NCBI GenBank assembly: GCA_947259295.1
Contig: CAMYMG010000067.1
Coordinates: 27,334 to 91,333 of the forward strand
Direction of reading: 5' to 3'
Origin: an uncultured Rhizobiaceae bacterium
GTDB taxonomy: Bacteria > Pseudomonadota > Alphaproteobacteria > Rhizobiales > Rhizobiaceae
Length of the DNA stretch: 64,000 nt
Below, piece by piece: positions 37,651 to 46,959 of the stretch. The notes beneath the pieces are model-generated. The model made no database searches. It was not told the origin of the DNA and saw only the letters and a list, made by a program, of their open reading frames with translations. The translations under genes were made by a program, and so were the position numbers. Numbering within the stretch: the stretch's first letter is position 1; the number at the start of each line of letters is the position of its first letter.

Positions 37651-38133
37651 CTACCCCACCTTCCGATAGATAAAATACCGCCCCTCGGCCACGCTTTCGG
37701 GCAGTGGCAATGGCTGCAGGTCGGGGTGGTCCATGCGGACGCCGCTGGCGGCGATGCCGGCGGGGGCGAGCAGTTGCAAGGTGACTTCGGGGAGCCATGC
37801 GAGGGTGACGGCGTCGCGGTCGTCGTAGCCGCTGCCGATGTCGGCATGCACCAGGCCGGCGCCGATGCCGAAGAAATTGCGCGCGGTGACGTCGATCTCG
37901 CCGAGGATCAGGTTCTCCCGGTCCGGCGTCGAGGCCTTGTGTGCGCCGAGCACGCGGTCAAAGGCAATGATGCGCCGGTCGGGCAGGCGCTCGCGCAGAT
38001 GATCGTAGGTGCGGCCGTTGCCGAGGCCTAGTTCGATGACCACGCCATCCGGCAGTTGCATGTCGCGGCATATCATGTCGAGGATCTCGCGCTGGGCGAC
38101 CAGGCGGCGGATGAAACTGTCTAGTCGGCTCAT
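37651..38133 (-). CDS. Class I SAM-dependent methyltransferase-like protein
   Basis: A 160-residue protein from the ATG at 38133 (MSRLDSFIRRLVAQREIL). Motif I of the Rossmann fold is VIELGLGNGRTYDHL, followed by an acidic end of strand 2 (IIAFDRVL). It is short for the class and lacks a clear substrate domain. The acceptor is unknown. Rhizobial relatives are annotated simply as methyltransferases. It is divergent from the hydrolase gene at 38422. Confidence 0.75.
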   Translation of the reverse strand: MSRLDSFIRRLVAQREILDMICRDMQLPDGVVIELGLGNGRTYDHLRERLPDRRIIAFDRVLGAHKASTPDRENLILGEIDVTARNFFGIGAGLVHADIGSGYDDRDAVTLAWLPEVTLQLLAPAGIAASGVRMDHPDLQPLPLPESVAEGRYFIYRKVG

Positions 38134-38421
38134 CGGACTTCTCACTTCGCAGGCACGGTCCCTGCCATAGCGTCTCAGCGCAGCGCTGGCGATGGACAAT
38201 TTCCACTGATCGCGGGGCGCCCGCTGCGACCGTCTCTTGTGCGCTCATCCGACGTAGGAATCCTGTTGCTGTCCTGGCGGCTTCCATAGGCGGGGCGCCG
38301 GCAACTAGCGAGCGCTGGCGTCGGCAAGAGCTGGAACTTTGCGGTGCGTGGGTCGTGCCGGGCCTTGTCTTGGCGGGACGGTTCGGTCTTCATATTGCCG
38401 GGCGGTTTCGAACGGCAGCGC

Positions 38422-39933
38422 ATGGACAGAGTACGGCACTGGCTTGGCAGGTTGAGAGGACGGCGCTGGGCCAGGCTGGCAATGCTGGCCGCGGCGCCCG
38501 TGGTGCTCTGCGTCCTGACGGTGCTTGGCGTGCGCATCTACGATTCGCTGACCGGTCCGGCACTCGAGCCCTGGCACACTTTCGTGCCCGACGAGCTCAG
38601 CGTCGCCGATATCGACAAGACCGACTGGGAAGGCTATCTGCGGGCCGAGGCCGACATTTTCCAGGCCGTCAGGCAGGAGGTCACGGACCAGCTTCCGGCC
38701 GACGAAAAGGTGCCTGAAAACCGCTATTTCGAAGGCAGCGCGATCTATCCCGAAAAATTCGCCACCGACTGGAACCGCTCCTACGAGATGGCGCCGGACG
38801 GTCCGCCGAAAGGCGCGGTGGTGCTGCTGCATGGCCTGACCGACAGCCCCTACAGCATGCGGCATTTTGCCGAGCACTACCGCGACATGGGGTTTCTGGC
38901 CGTTGTCCCGCGCATGCCGGCGCATGGCACGGTGCCGGGCGCGCTGACCGAGGTGGCGTGGGAGGAGTGGCTGGCGGCGACGCGGCTTGCCGTGCGCGAG
39001 GCGAGCCAGAGGGCCGGCCCCTTCGTGCCCCTGCATCTCGTCGGCTATTCCAACGGCGGCGCGCTGGCGTTGAAATACACGCTCGATACGTTCGACGATT
39101 CGACCCTGCCAAAGCCCGATCAGCTTGTGCTGATCTCGCCGATGGTCGGGGTAAGCGCTTTTGCGCGCTTTGCCGGCCTGGCCGGCCTGCCTGCGGTCTT
39201 TCCGGCCTTCATCAAGGCGTCCTGGCTATCGATCCTGCCGGAATACAACCCGTTCAAGTACAATTCCTTCCCGGTCAACGGCGCGCGCCAGTCCTACGAG
39301 CTGACCATGGCCCTGCAGCGCCAGATCGGCAGTGCGGCGCGCAGCGGCAAGATCGCCGACCTGCCGCAGATCCTGACCTTCCAGTCAGTTGTCGATGCCA
39401 CCGTGAACATCCACTCTCTGATCAATGTGCTCTACGGACAACTGACCGCCAATGGCAGCGAACTTGTGCTGTTCGACATCAACCGCGCTGCCGAATTCGG
39501 GCCGTTGCTGCGCGCAAGCGCCGAGGGCTTGCTGGCGCAGCTGATGCCTGCGGCGCTGCGCAACTACCGCTCGACGATCGTGACCAATATCAGCCCGCTG
39601 ACGGCGGAAGTCGCAGCCCGGGTGACGGAAGCCGGCAGCCTGGACAGCGAGACGCGGGCGCTCAGGCTTTACTACCCCGAGAACACCTACTCGATGTCGC
39701 ATCTGTCGCTGCCCTTCCCGGTCAAGGATTCGCTCTATGGCGAGAATCCGAACCCGGACGAGAATTTCGGCATCCATCTTGGCCGGCTGGCCTGGCACGG
39801 CGAGGAAAACGTGCTTGTCGTGCCACCCGGATCGCTGCTGCGCATCACCTCGAACCCGTTCTTCCCCTACCTGCTCGAGCGTATCGACCAGACGATCGAG
39901 AACTGGCCGGCGTCGCTCGGCGCATCGAACTGA
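38422..39933 (+). CDS. Membrane-anchored alpha/beta hydrolase
   Basis: A 503-residue protein. The N-terminus is basic, then one hydrophobic helix (LAMLAAAPVVLCVLTVLGV) acts as anchor, with the catalytic part probably in the periplasm. Motifs: VVLLHGLTDSPYSMRHF (oxyanion loop; lipase/carboxylesterase S33-like) and nucleophile GYSNGG with Ser210. The start at 38422 follows the GGCAGCG region; the upstream extension lacks similarity to a signal. Substrate unknown. Confidence 0.82.
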   Translation: MDRVRHWLGRLRGRRWARLAMLAAAPVVLCVLTVLGVRIYDSLTGPALEPWHTFVPDELSVADIDKTDWEGYLRAEADIFQAVRQEVTDQLPADEKVPENRYFEGSAIYPEKFATDWNRSYEMAPDGPPKGAVVLLHGLTDSPYSMRHFAEHYRDMGFLAVVPRMPAHGTVPGALTEVAWEEWLAATRLAVREASQRAGPFVPLHLVGYSNGGALALKYTLDTFDDSTLPKPDQLVLISPMVGVSAFARFAGLAGLPAVFPAFIKASWLSILPEYNPFKYNSFPVNGARQSYELTMALQRQIGSAARSGKIADLPQILTFQSVVDATVNIHSLINVLYGQLTANGSELVLFDINRAAEFGPLLRASAEGLLAQLMPAALRNYRSTIVTNISPLTAEVAARVTEAGSLDSETRALRLYYPENTYSMSHLSLPFPVKDSLYGENPNPDENFGIHLGRLAWHGEENVLVVPPGSLLRITSNPFFPYLLERIDQTIENWPASLGASN

Positions 39934-40211
39934 CCGATTCGCAAGGGCGGGCAGAAGACCTCGATTTTCACGCAGGCCGAGGTCGAAGAACTCCTGCCGG
40001 AAGGCCGCCCGCTGATTGCCCGACTAGAACGCCTGGGCAGGGCGCCGAGTCCACCTTACAGCACGGGCCGGAACAATCGTCGCGACCGCGCGTGTCCGTC
40101 AAACCCTTGTCCAGCAACACGCGCGGCTGTGCCAAGCTTCCCCAAGGTCCGGCACTAGAATTTCGCCCCTGAATCGCGCTATGGTGGTGCAGTAATTCGG
40201 CTAACCAGCTT

Positions 40212-41054
40212 ATGTCGAACTACGGGAGGAACCGGGGCATGGCGATTGCGCTTGTACTCGTTCTGGTGGTGGCGGGTTCCATCCTGTTTCACCTGCTCAG
40301 TCCTTGGTGGTGGACGCCCATCGCCTCCAACTGGGCCTATATCGACCACACGATCATCATCACCTTCTGGATCACCGGCGCGGTGTTCGCCGCGGTCGTG
40401 CTGTTCATGGCCTATTGCGTTTTCCGGTTCCGGCACAGGGACGGCCAGCGCGCCGACTACGATCCGGAAAACCGCAGGCTCGAGACCTGGCTGACGGTGG
40501 TCACCGGGATCGGCGTGGCGGCAATGCTGGTGCCCGGCCTTTTCGTGTGGAGCCAGTTCGTCAACGTGCCCGACGATGCGACCGAGGTCGAGGTGATCGG
40601 CCAGCAATGGCAGTGGAGCTACCGGCTTCCCGGCGCGGATGGCAAGCTCGGCCTTTCGGACACACGAAACGTTTCGGCCGAGAACCCGCTGGGCGTCGAC
40701 GCCAACGATCCGAACGGACAGGACGACGTGGTGGTCGAGGCGGCCGACCTGCATCTGCCGGTCGGCAAGCCGGTGAAGATGCTGCTGCGCTCGATCGACG
40801 TGCTGCATGATTTCTACGTGCCGGAGTTCCGCGCCAAGATGGACATGATCCCGGGCTCGGTGACCTATTTCTGGTTCACGCCGACGCGAACGGGCACCTT
40901 CCAGGTGCTGTGCGCCGAACTCTGCGGCCAGGGCCACGCCTATATGCGCGGCGGCGTGACGGTCGATACGGAGGAAGACTATGTCGCCTGGCTGGGCGAG
41001 CAGCAGACATTTGCGCAACTGACAACGCCGGAGCAGACAAGCTCGGCGGACTAG
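40212..41054 (+). CDS. coxB: Cytochrome c oxidase subunit II
   Basis: A 280-residue subunit II with two N-terminal membrane helices and a periplasmic cupredoxin domain. All CuA ligands are present: His199 (DVLHDF), Cys234, Glu236, Cys238, His242 and Met245 (CAELCGQGHAYM). It therefore accepts electrons from cytochrome c rather than quinol. There is no fused haem c domain. It is the first gene of a five-gene oxidase operon whose order (II, I, III-like, III, IV) resembles coxMNOP of Bradyrhizobium, as I recall it. Confidence 0.94.
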   Translation: MSNYGRNRGMAIALVLVLVVAGSILFHLLSPWWWTPIASNWAYIDHTIIITFWITGAVFAAVVLFMAYCVFRFRHRDGQRADYDPENRRLETWLTVVTGIGVAAMLVPGLFVWSQFVNVPDDATEVEVIGQQWQWSYRLPGADGKLGLSDTRNVSAENPLGVDANDPNGQDDVVVEAADLHLPVGKPVKMLLRSIDVLHDFYVPEFRAKMDMIPGSVTYFWFTPTRTGTFQVLCAELCGQGHAYMRGGVTVDTEEDYVAWLGEQQTFAQLTTPEQTSSAD

Positions 41055-41163
41055 GCCGACCGCTGGCCGTAGCCTGGCAGCGTCGGGGGGAGAAGGAACG
41101 GAGGTACGCTGCGGCGACCGAGAGGATCAGCCGCCGTCGGCGAGGCACAGGGAGGTGTTTTGC

Positions 41164-42939
41164 ATGGTCGACGTGACGCATGGCGCTATCGGCTCGGTCC
41201 CGCCGGCCGAAGTTCCCGAGATGGACCTCTACCACCCGCACAGCTGGTGGACGAAATACGTCTTCTCCCAGGACGCCAAGGTGATCGCCATCCAGTATTC
41301 GGGCACCGCGATTGCCATCGGCATGGTGGCGCTGGTGCTGTCGTGGCTGATGCGGCTGCAGCTCGGTTTTCCCGGCACATTCGACTTCATCACGCCCGAG
41401 GCCTATTACCAGTTCATCACCATGCACGGCATGATCATGGTGGTGTACCTGCTGACGGCGCTGTTTCTCGGCGGCTTCGGCAACTACCTGATTCCATTGA
41501 TGGTCGGCGCGCGGGACATGGTGTTTCCCTATGCCAACATGCTGTCCTACTGGATCTATCTGCTGGCCGTTCTGGTGCTGGTGGCAAGCTTCTTCGCGCC
41601 GGGCGGCCCGACAGGCGCCGGCTGGACGCTATACCCGCCGCAGGCGATCATGACCGGCACGCCCGGCGGCCAGCAATCCGGCATCATCCTGATGCTGGTG
41701 TCGCTGATCCTGTTCGTCATCGGCTTCACGATGGGCGGGCTGAACTACGTCGTGACGGTGCTGCAGGCGCGCACGCGCGGCATGACGCTGATGCGGCTGC
41801 CGCTGACCGTCTGGGGCATCTTCACCGCCACCGTGATGGCGCTGCTCGCCTTCCCGGCGCTGCTTGTTGCCTGCGTGATGATGCTGTTCGACCGGCTGCT
41901 CGGCACCAGCTTCTTCATGCCGGCGGTCGTCGAGATGGGCGAGCAGCTGCGCACCAATGGCGGCAGCCCGATCCTGTTCCAGCACCTGTTCTGGTTCTTC
42001 GGGCACCCGGAGGTCTACATCGTCGCCCTGCCCGCCTTCGGCATCGTGTCGGACCTGATCGCCACCCATGCGCGCAAGAACATCTTCGGCTACCGCATGA
42101 TGGTGTGGGCGATCGTCGGCATCGGCGCGCTGTCGTTCATCGTGTGGGCGCACCACATGTATGTCAGCGGCATGGATCCCTATTTCGGCTTCTTCTTCGC
42201 AACCACGACGCTGATCATCGCGGTGCCGACGGCGATCAAGGTCTACAACTGGATCCTGACGCTGTGGCGGGGCGACATCCACCTCACCATCCCGATGCTG
42301 TTTGCGCTGGCCTTCATCGTCACCTTCGTCAATGGCGGCCTGACGGGACTGTTCCTCGGCAACGTGGTCGTCGACGTGCCGCTTTCCGACACGATGTTCG
42401 TGGTGGCGCATTTCCACATGGTCATGGGCGTGGCGCCGATCACCGTCATCTTCGGCGCGATCTATCACTGGTATCCGAAGATCACCGGGCGCATGCTGAA
42501 CGAGGCGCTCGGGCAGTTCCATTTCTGGGTGACCTTCCTCGGCGCCTACCTGATCTTCTTCCCGATGCATTATGTCGGGCTGATGGGCGTGCCGCGGCGC
42601 TATTCGGAGCTCGGCGACATGGCGCTGATGACGGATTCCGCGCACGACCTGAACGCCTTCATCTCGATCATGGCCTTCATTGTCGGCTTCGCGCAGCTGG
42701 TGTTCCTGTTCAACCTGGTCTGGAGCATCCGGCACGGCAAGGAGGCCGGACCGAACCCGTGGCGGGCTACCACGCTCGAATGGCAGACCGAGCACACGCC
42801 GCCGCGGCACGGCAATTTCGGCAAGGAACTGCCGATCGTCTACCGCTGGGCCTACGATTACAGCGTGCCCGGCGCCAAGGAAGACTACATCGCCCAGAAC
42901 GATCCGGGCGAGTACGGGGCCCCGGGAGCGCACGCATGA
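41164..42939 (+). CDS. ctaD: Cytochrome c oxidase subunit I
   Basis: The catalytic, proton-pumping haem-copper subunit, 591 residues from the ATG at 41164 behind GGGAGG. Key ligands: haem a His in MHGMIMV; CuB His and cross-linked Tyr in FFGHPEVYIV (Glu present, the A1-type D-channel signature); HH in WAHHMY; and haem a3/a His in AHFHMVMG. There are about twelve to fourteen hydrophobic segments. It probably pairs with a cytochrome c; the small cytochrome c gene at 46400 is one candidate donor. Its stop overlaps the next start (ATGA). Confidence 0.96.
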   Translation: MVDVTHGAIGSVPPAEVPEMDLYHPHSWWTKYVFSQDAKVIAIQYSGTAIAIGMVALVLSWLMRLQLGFPGTFDFITPEAYYQFITMHGMIMVVYLLTALFLGGFGNYLIPLMVGARDMVFPYANMLSYWIYLLAVLVLVASFFAPGGPTGAGWTLYPPQAIMTGTPGGQQSGIILMLVSLILFVIGFTMGGLNYVVTVLQARTRGMTLMRLPLTVWGIFTATVMALLAFPALLVACVMMLFDRLLGTSFFMPAVVEMGEQLRTNGGSPILFQHLFWFFGHPEVYIVALPAFGIVSDLIATHARKNIFGYRMMVWAIVGIGALSFIVWAHHMYVSGMDPYFGFFFATTTLIIAVPTAIKVYNWILTLWRGDIHLTIPMLFALAFIVTFVNGGLTGLFLGNVVVDVPLSDTMFVVAHFHMVMGVAPITVIFGAIYHWYPKITGRMLNEALGQFHFWVTFLGAYLIFFPMHYVGLMGVPRRYSELGDMALMTDSAHDLNAFISIMAFIVGFAQLVFLFNLVWSIRHGKEAGPNPWRATTLEWQTEHTPPRHGNFGKELPIVYRWAYDYSVPGAKEDYIAQNDPGEYGAPGAHA

Positions 42940-43643
42940 CCGTCATCGTGGTCGCGCTCATGGTGGTGTTCGGCATCGCCGGCTGGTGGCTGTCGCAGCA
43001 GCGGCTGATGTCGAAGCCCTGGCTGGAGAGCGGATCGGTGGCGGCCTATCCGGGCACGGAATCGGGCCCGATGCCGATGGCCAAGGTCGGGCTCGGCATC
43101 CTTCTGGCCGTCGTCGGCTGCCTGTTCGCGCTGTTCACCAGCGCCTATTCGATGCGCATGGAGTATGCCGACTGGAGCTCGATGCCGGTGCCCCCGCTGC
43201 TGTGGGTCAACACCGGCATCCTGATGCTGTCGAGCGTGGCGCTGCAATGCGCGCTGGTCGCCGCGCGCAACGGCCACAGAGATCTGGTGCGCCTCGCGCT
43301 GGCGACAGGCGGGCTGACGGCGATTGCCTTTCTGGCCGGCCAGTTGGTGGTGTGGCGCGAACTCGAGGCGACCGGCTACTTCCTGACCGCCAATCCGGCC
43401 AACAGCTTCTTCTACCTGATCACCGGCATGCACGGGCTGCACATTGTCGGCGGTCTGGTCGGGCTCGGCAGGACCACGGCGCGCGCCTGGGATCGGGCTA
43501 CGCCGCGCGACCGGCTGACGCTCAGCGTCGAGTTGTCCGCCATGTACTGGCATTTCCTGCTGATCGTCTGGCTGGCGCTGGTCGTCGTGCTTGCCGGATG
43601 GGCCGAGAGTTTCATCGGCATTTGCCGCCAGTTGCTGACCTAG
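42936..43643 (+). CDS. Cytochrome c oxidase subunit III-like protein
   Basis: A 235-residue membrane protein of the COX3 superfamily: NSFFYLITGMHGLHIVGG and the last-helix pattern ELSAMYWHFLLIVWLALV match subunit III helices. The ATG overlaps the ctaD stop. The track hides it inside an 827-residue ORF (41160-43643) whose first two thirds are a shadow of ctaD. Two subunit-III-like genes in a row distinguish this oxidase from the ordinary aa3 operon. Confidence 0.88.
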   Translation: MTVIVVALMVVFGIAGWWLSQQRLMSKPWLESGSVAAYPGTESGPMPMAKVGLGILLAVVGCLFALFTSAYSMRMEYADWSSMPVPPLLWVNTGILMLSSVALQCALVAARNGHRDLVRLALATGGLTAIAFLAGQLVVWRELEATGYFLTANPANSFFYLITGMHGLHIVGGLVGLGRTTARAWDRATPRDRLTLSVELSAMYWHFLLIVWLALVVVLAGWAESFIGICRQLLT

Positions 43644-43657
43644 AAAGGACCAAGCGG

Positions 43658-44371
43658 ATGGCCGATACGACAATCCCGCACGCAGCGCCCCGGCCGCCCG
43701 GCCTGCGCGGGCTCGCAGCCGACTGGGCGTCCGACCAGCGCACCTTCAAGAACGTGTCCTGGGGAAAGGCCATGATGTGGATCTTTCTCCTGTCGGACAC
43801 CTTCATCTTCGGCTGCTTCCTGCTGTCCTACATGACGGCGCGCATGTCGACGCGCGTGCCCTGGCCGAATACGAGCGAGGTGTTTTCGCTGCATGTCGGC
43901 TCGGTCAGCGTGCCGCTGCTCTTGATCGCCATCATGACCTTCGTGCTCATCTCAAGCAGCGGCACCATGGTGCTGGCAGTCAATTACGGCTACCGGCGCG
44001 AGCGGCGGAAGGCGGTCGGCTTCCTGCTGCTGACGGCGCTGCTCGGCGCGACCTTTGTCGGCATGCAGGCCTTCGAATGGTCGAAGCTCATCGAAGAGGG
44101 CGTGCGTCCGTGGGGCAACCCGTTCGGCGCGGACCAGTTCGGCGCCAGCTTCTTCATGATCACCGGCTTCCACGGAACGCATGTGTCGATCGGCGTGATC
44201 TTCCTGCTGATCGTAGCGCGCAAGGTCTGGCGGGGCGACTACGATGTCGGGCGACGAGGCTTCTTCACCAGCCGCAAGGGCAGCTATGACAGCGTCGAGG
44301 TGATGGGGCTCTACTGGCACTTCGTCGATCTGGTCTGGGTTTTCATCTTCGCGTTCTTCTATCTCTGGTGA
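43658..44371 (+). CDS. Cytochrome c oxidase subunit III
   Basis: A 237-residue COX3 family protein. Features are MWIFLLSDTFIFGCFLLSYM, MQAFEWSKLI, ITGFHGTHVSIGVIFL and the end VEVMGLYWHFVDLVWVFIF. The ATG at 43658 follows AAAGGACCAAGCGG, 14 bp after the preceding stop. In the ORF track it is the C-terminal part of a longer shadow-joined ORF. Subunit III stabilises the catalytic core and its proton uptake. Confidence 0.92.
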   Translation: MADTTIPHAAPRPPGLRGLAADWASDQRTFKNVSWGKAMMWIFLLSDTFIFGCFLLSYMTARMSTRVPWPNTSEVFSLHVGSVSVPLLLIAIMTFVLISSSGTMVLAVNYGYRRERRKAVGFLLLTALLGATFVGMQAFEWSKLIEEGVRPWGNPFGADQFGASFFMITGFHGTHVSIGVIFLLIVARKVWRGDYDVGRRGFFTSRKGSYDSVEVMGLYWHFVDLVWVFIFAFFYLW

Positions 44372-44379
44372 GGCAAGAC

Positions 44380-44757
44380 ATGACCGAAGCAACCGCAGAC
44401 GGGCACGGCGCAACGCAGGCGGCACAGCCGGCCACGCATTCCGCAGAGCACCAGCAGCACCCGCTGAAGGTCTACCTGGTGGTCTGGTTCTGGCTGTTCG
44501 TGCTCAGCGCCTGCTCCTACGTCGTCGACTATGTCGGGCTGCAGGGCTATCTGCGCTGGAGCCTGATCCTGATCTTCATGGTGCTGAAGGCCGGGCTGAT
44601 CGTCGCCGTGTTCATGCACATGGCCTGGGAGCGGCTGGCGCTGACCTATGCGATCATCCTGCCGCCGATCGCGGTGCTGGTGTTCACGCTGATCATGGCG
44701 TTCGAATCCGACTACACGCTGATGACCCGCACGACATTCTTCGGCGCCGGACCGTAA
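44380..44757 (+). CDS. Cytochrome c oxidase subunit IV (caa3/bo3-like small subunit)
   Basis: A 125-residue protein with a His/Gln-rich N-terminus and three hydrophobic helices (VYLVVWFWLFVLSACSYVV, LRWSLILIFMVLKAGLIVAVF, ALTYAIILPPIAVLVFTLIM), typical of the COX4_pro family. ATG at 44380 is preceded by GAGGCAAGAC; the GTG at 44368 overlaps the previous stop and is less likely. It completes the oxidase operon. Confidence 0.87.
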   Translation: MTEATADGHGATQAAQPATHSAEHQQHPLKVYLVVWFWLFVLSACSYVVDYVGLQGYLRWSLILIFMVLKAGLIVAVFMHMAWERLALTYAIILPPIAVLVFTLIMAFESDYTLMTRTTFFGAGP

Positions 44758-44823
44758 CCAGGTCGCGGCGTCCATACGGGCGGCGTGGAGCCGCGACGGG
44801 AGACGAAGTAGCAGCGTGACGGC

Positions 44824-45210
44824 GTGACCATCCTGTCTTCCGCGCGCCGCTGGGCGCAACGCATCAAGCGCGACGTCGTAGCCTTGTGGATTGCGGCGCG
44901 CGATCCGCGCGTACCGCTGACGGCAAAGCTGGTGGCCGGCGCCGTCGCCGCCTATGCGCTGAGCCCGATCGACCTGATCCCCGATTTCATCCCGGTGCTC
45001 GGCTACCTCGACGACCTCGTCATCGTGCCGCTCGGCATACTGCTTGCGGTGAAGCTGGTTCCCGCTACCCTGATGGACGAGTTCCGGCAGGAGGCGACGC
45101 GGCGAGAAGGCCGCCCGATCAGCCGCACGGGCGCGGCTGCCGTTATAGGGCTCTGGCTCGCGGCGGCGGCGTGGCTCGCCTGGCTCTTCTGGCCGGACCG
45201 GGCCGGTTGA
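44824..45210 (+). CDS. DUF1232 (YkvA family) membrane protein
   Basis: A 128-residue protein with the YkvA/DUF1232 signature LSPIDLIPDFIPVLGYLDD, plus a C-terminal hydrophobic helix (GLWLAAAAWLAWLFW). Function unknown. The only in-frame start near the domain is the GTG at 44824, with a poor ribosome site. It lies 66 bp after the oxidase operon on the same strand and may be cotranscribed by read-through. Confidence 0.82.
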   Translation: MTILSSARRWAQRIKRDVVALWIAARDPRVPLTAKLVAGAVAAYALSPIDLIPDFIPVLGYLDDLVIVPLGILLAVKLVPATLMDEFRQEATRREGRPISRTGAAAVIGLWLAAAAWLAWLFWPDRAG

Positions 45211-45239
45211 GGCCCGGCTGTTGCAACCATGGCTGACGC

Positions 45240-45269
45240 AAAAAGGGCCGGCTGGTTGCCCGGCCGGCC
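45240..45269 (-). terminator. Terminator of the DUF2189 gene
   Basis: GGCCGGC and GCCGGCC form a 7-bp stem around a 10-base loop. On the minus strand the stem is followed by a C and then TTTTT. It lies 21 bp after the DUF2189 stop. The hairpin could also act for the plus-strand DUF1232 gene, though with no T-run on that side. Confidence 0.7.
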
Positions 45270-45290
45270 TCCTTCCAAGCTGTCAGTCTG

Positions 45291-46172
45291 CTACGATGCG
45301 GCGCTCAAACCGCCCTTCTTGCCGCGCGGCTTTGCCCGCGACGCCGTTGACCTAGGGCGGGCCGGCTTGCCGGCGTGAGCCGGTTCGACGACCTTTCGGT
45401 AGAGGTGCCAGGTCGAATGGCCGAGGATCGGAAGCACGACCGCCAGGCCGGCGAACAGCGGCAGCGACCCGACGATGAGCATGGCGGCGACGATCAGGCC
45501 CCAAGCCGCCATCGGGATGGGGTTCGCCATGACGGCGCGGAACGAGGTATGGATCGCCTCATAGGCGCCGACATCGCGGTCGAGCAGGAGCGGGAAGGCA
45601 ACCACCGTGGTGCAGAGCACGACGGCGGCGAAGACGAAGCCGATGGCATGGCCGAGCACGATCAGCATCCAGCCGCGTTCGGTCGCCAGAATGTCGCCGA
45701 TGAAAGCCGAAACCGATGTCGGGACCCTGGGCCCGAACATCTGCTCGTAGAAGGCCTGGGCGGTCAGCAGCCAGGCGATGAAGATCGCCACCAGCATGAT
45801 GCCGACGGCTGCGATCGAGGGAAGTGCCGGCGAATCCTTGACCTCGAAGGCGTGCGACCAGGACGTGTCGAGGCCGGCCTCGCGGCGGCGGCTGATCTCG
45901 TAGAGGCCGATGGCCGCAAAGGGGCCGATCAGCGCGAAGCCCGACACGAGCGGGAAAAGCAGCGGCAGCGCATTGTTGCCCGACGTCCATGCGGCGAGAA
46001 TGACGCCGATGACTGGGTAGATCAGGGCCAGAAAGACGATATGCGACGGCTTGACCATGAAATCGTCGAGCCCGCGCCGCAGCGCGTCGGTGAGATCGGA
46101 TAGACCTATTTTGCGAACGCCGATGTGCTCCAGCGTTTCACTGGCGCCTGCGATGACGTGAAAGCCTGCCAT
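45291..46172 (-). CDS. DUF2189 integral membrane protein
   Basis: A 293-residue protein with about six hydrophobic helices (SHIVFLALIYPVIGVIL; IAAVGIMLVAIFIAWLL; HAIGFVFAAVVLCTTVVAF; AAWGLIVAAMLIVGSLPLF). LPLLFPLVSGFALIGPFAAIG is the family's conserved core, and the C-terminal tail is Lys/Arg-rich. Function is unknown; members often lie near respiratory genes. It is divergent from the cytochrome c gene. Confidence 0.85.
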   Translation of the reverse strand: MAGFHVIAGASETLEHIGVRKIGLSDLTDALRRGLDDFMVKPSHIVFLALIYPVIGVILAAWTSGNNALPLLFPLVSGFALIGPFAAIGLYEISRRREAGLDTSWSHAFEVKDSPALPSIAAVGIMLVAIFIAWLLTAQAFYEQMFGPRVPTSVSAFIGDILATERGWMLIVLGHAIGFVFAAVVLCTTVVAFPLLLDRDVGAYEAIHTSFRAVMANPIPMAAWGLIVAAMLIVGSLPLFAGLAVVLPILGHSTWHLYRKVVEPAHAGKPARPRSTASRAKPRGKKGGLSAAS

Positions 46173-46399
46173 TGACCATTCCTCCTAGACCAGGTCCGGA
46201 TTCGGTCGCGGTTCGCGGTGCGGGCGTCGAGCGTGACGGGCCACGCAAAACCGCGACCTGCACCAAGAACACCATACCCTAATGCGGCGGATTGTCACAG
46301 GAGATTCGTCACCGCCGCATTTCATGAACAAGGCATTCGGCTGGCTATGGGTCGCAAGTTTCGCTACGCTGAGCCTGTATTCATGGGAGGAAACGACGC

Positions 46400-46798
46400 A
46401 TGAAAACGACCACACTTTTCAGTTCGGCCGTGCTGGCGGCCAGCCTCTTGGGCGCAATGCCGGCGCAGGCCGACGGCGATGCCGTCGCCGGCAAGAAGGT
46501 GTTCAACAAGTGCATCGCCTGTCACGACGCCAAGACCGAGAAGGACAAGGTCGGCCCGTCGCTGATGACCGTGGTCGGCCGGACCGCCGGAACCCTTGAG
46601 AGTTATCTTTCCAAGTATTCCGACAACATGAAGGAACTCGGCGCCGAGGGGCTTGTCTGGGATGATGCCAACCTCACCGCCTATCTGCGCAATCCCAAGG
46701 AAGTGGTGCCGAAGGGAAAGATGGCGTTTCCGGGCCTGAAGTCCGACGAGGATCTGGCCAACGTCATCGCCTATCTGAAGGCCGACCCCAAGCCCTGA
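46400..46798 (+). CDS. Class I c-type cytochrome
   Basis: A 132-residue exported cytochrome c. Signal peptide LAASLLGAMPAQA, haem motif CIACH (Cys38, Cys41, His42) and sixth ligand Met108 in PKGKMAFPGLK. This is the cytochrome c2/c550 layout of a soluble periplasmic electron carrier. ATG at 46400 follows GGGAGGAAACGACGC. It lies 1.6 kb downstream of the oxidase operon and could donate electrons to its CuA site (inference). Confidence 0.92.
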   Translation: MKTTTLFSSAVLAASLLGAMPAQADGDAVAGKKVFNKCIACHDAKTEKDKVGPSLMTVVGRTAGTLESYLSKYSDNMKELGAEGLVWDDANLTAYLRNPKEVVPKGKMAFPGLKSDEDLANVIAYLKADPKP

Positions 46799-46959
46799 CG
46801 ACCGACGCACGCGAAAGCCGCCGGACAGACAGGATAGCCCGGCGACAGCGCAGTTGGCTCCAGCCGCGTTGCAGGCTGACGATTGCACAATTTTGCGCAT
46901 CCGCTATTCGAGGCGGGCCGGCCGTGCCTGTGCCGGTAGCCTCGCAGTGGAGCATCCGC

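Noticed and set aside
34958-37700. Integrated element bounded by tRNA-Ser and a duplicated tRNA 3' end
   Set aside because: I looked for a second copy of the tRNA 3' end (TTCGAATCCCTTCC) on both sides of the integrase and sulfotransferases and found none by eye, so no element boundaries are claimed.
41160-43643. 827-residue plus-strand ORF
   Set aside because: The first two thirds are an out-of-frame shadow of ctaD. Only the last 235 codons (from 42936) are real and are annotated as the subunit-III-like protein.
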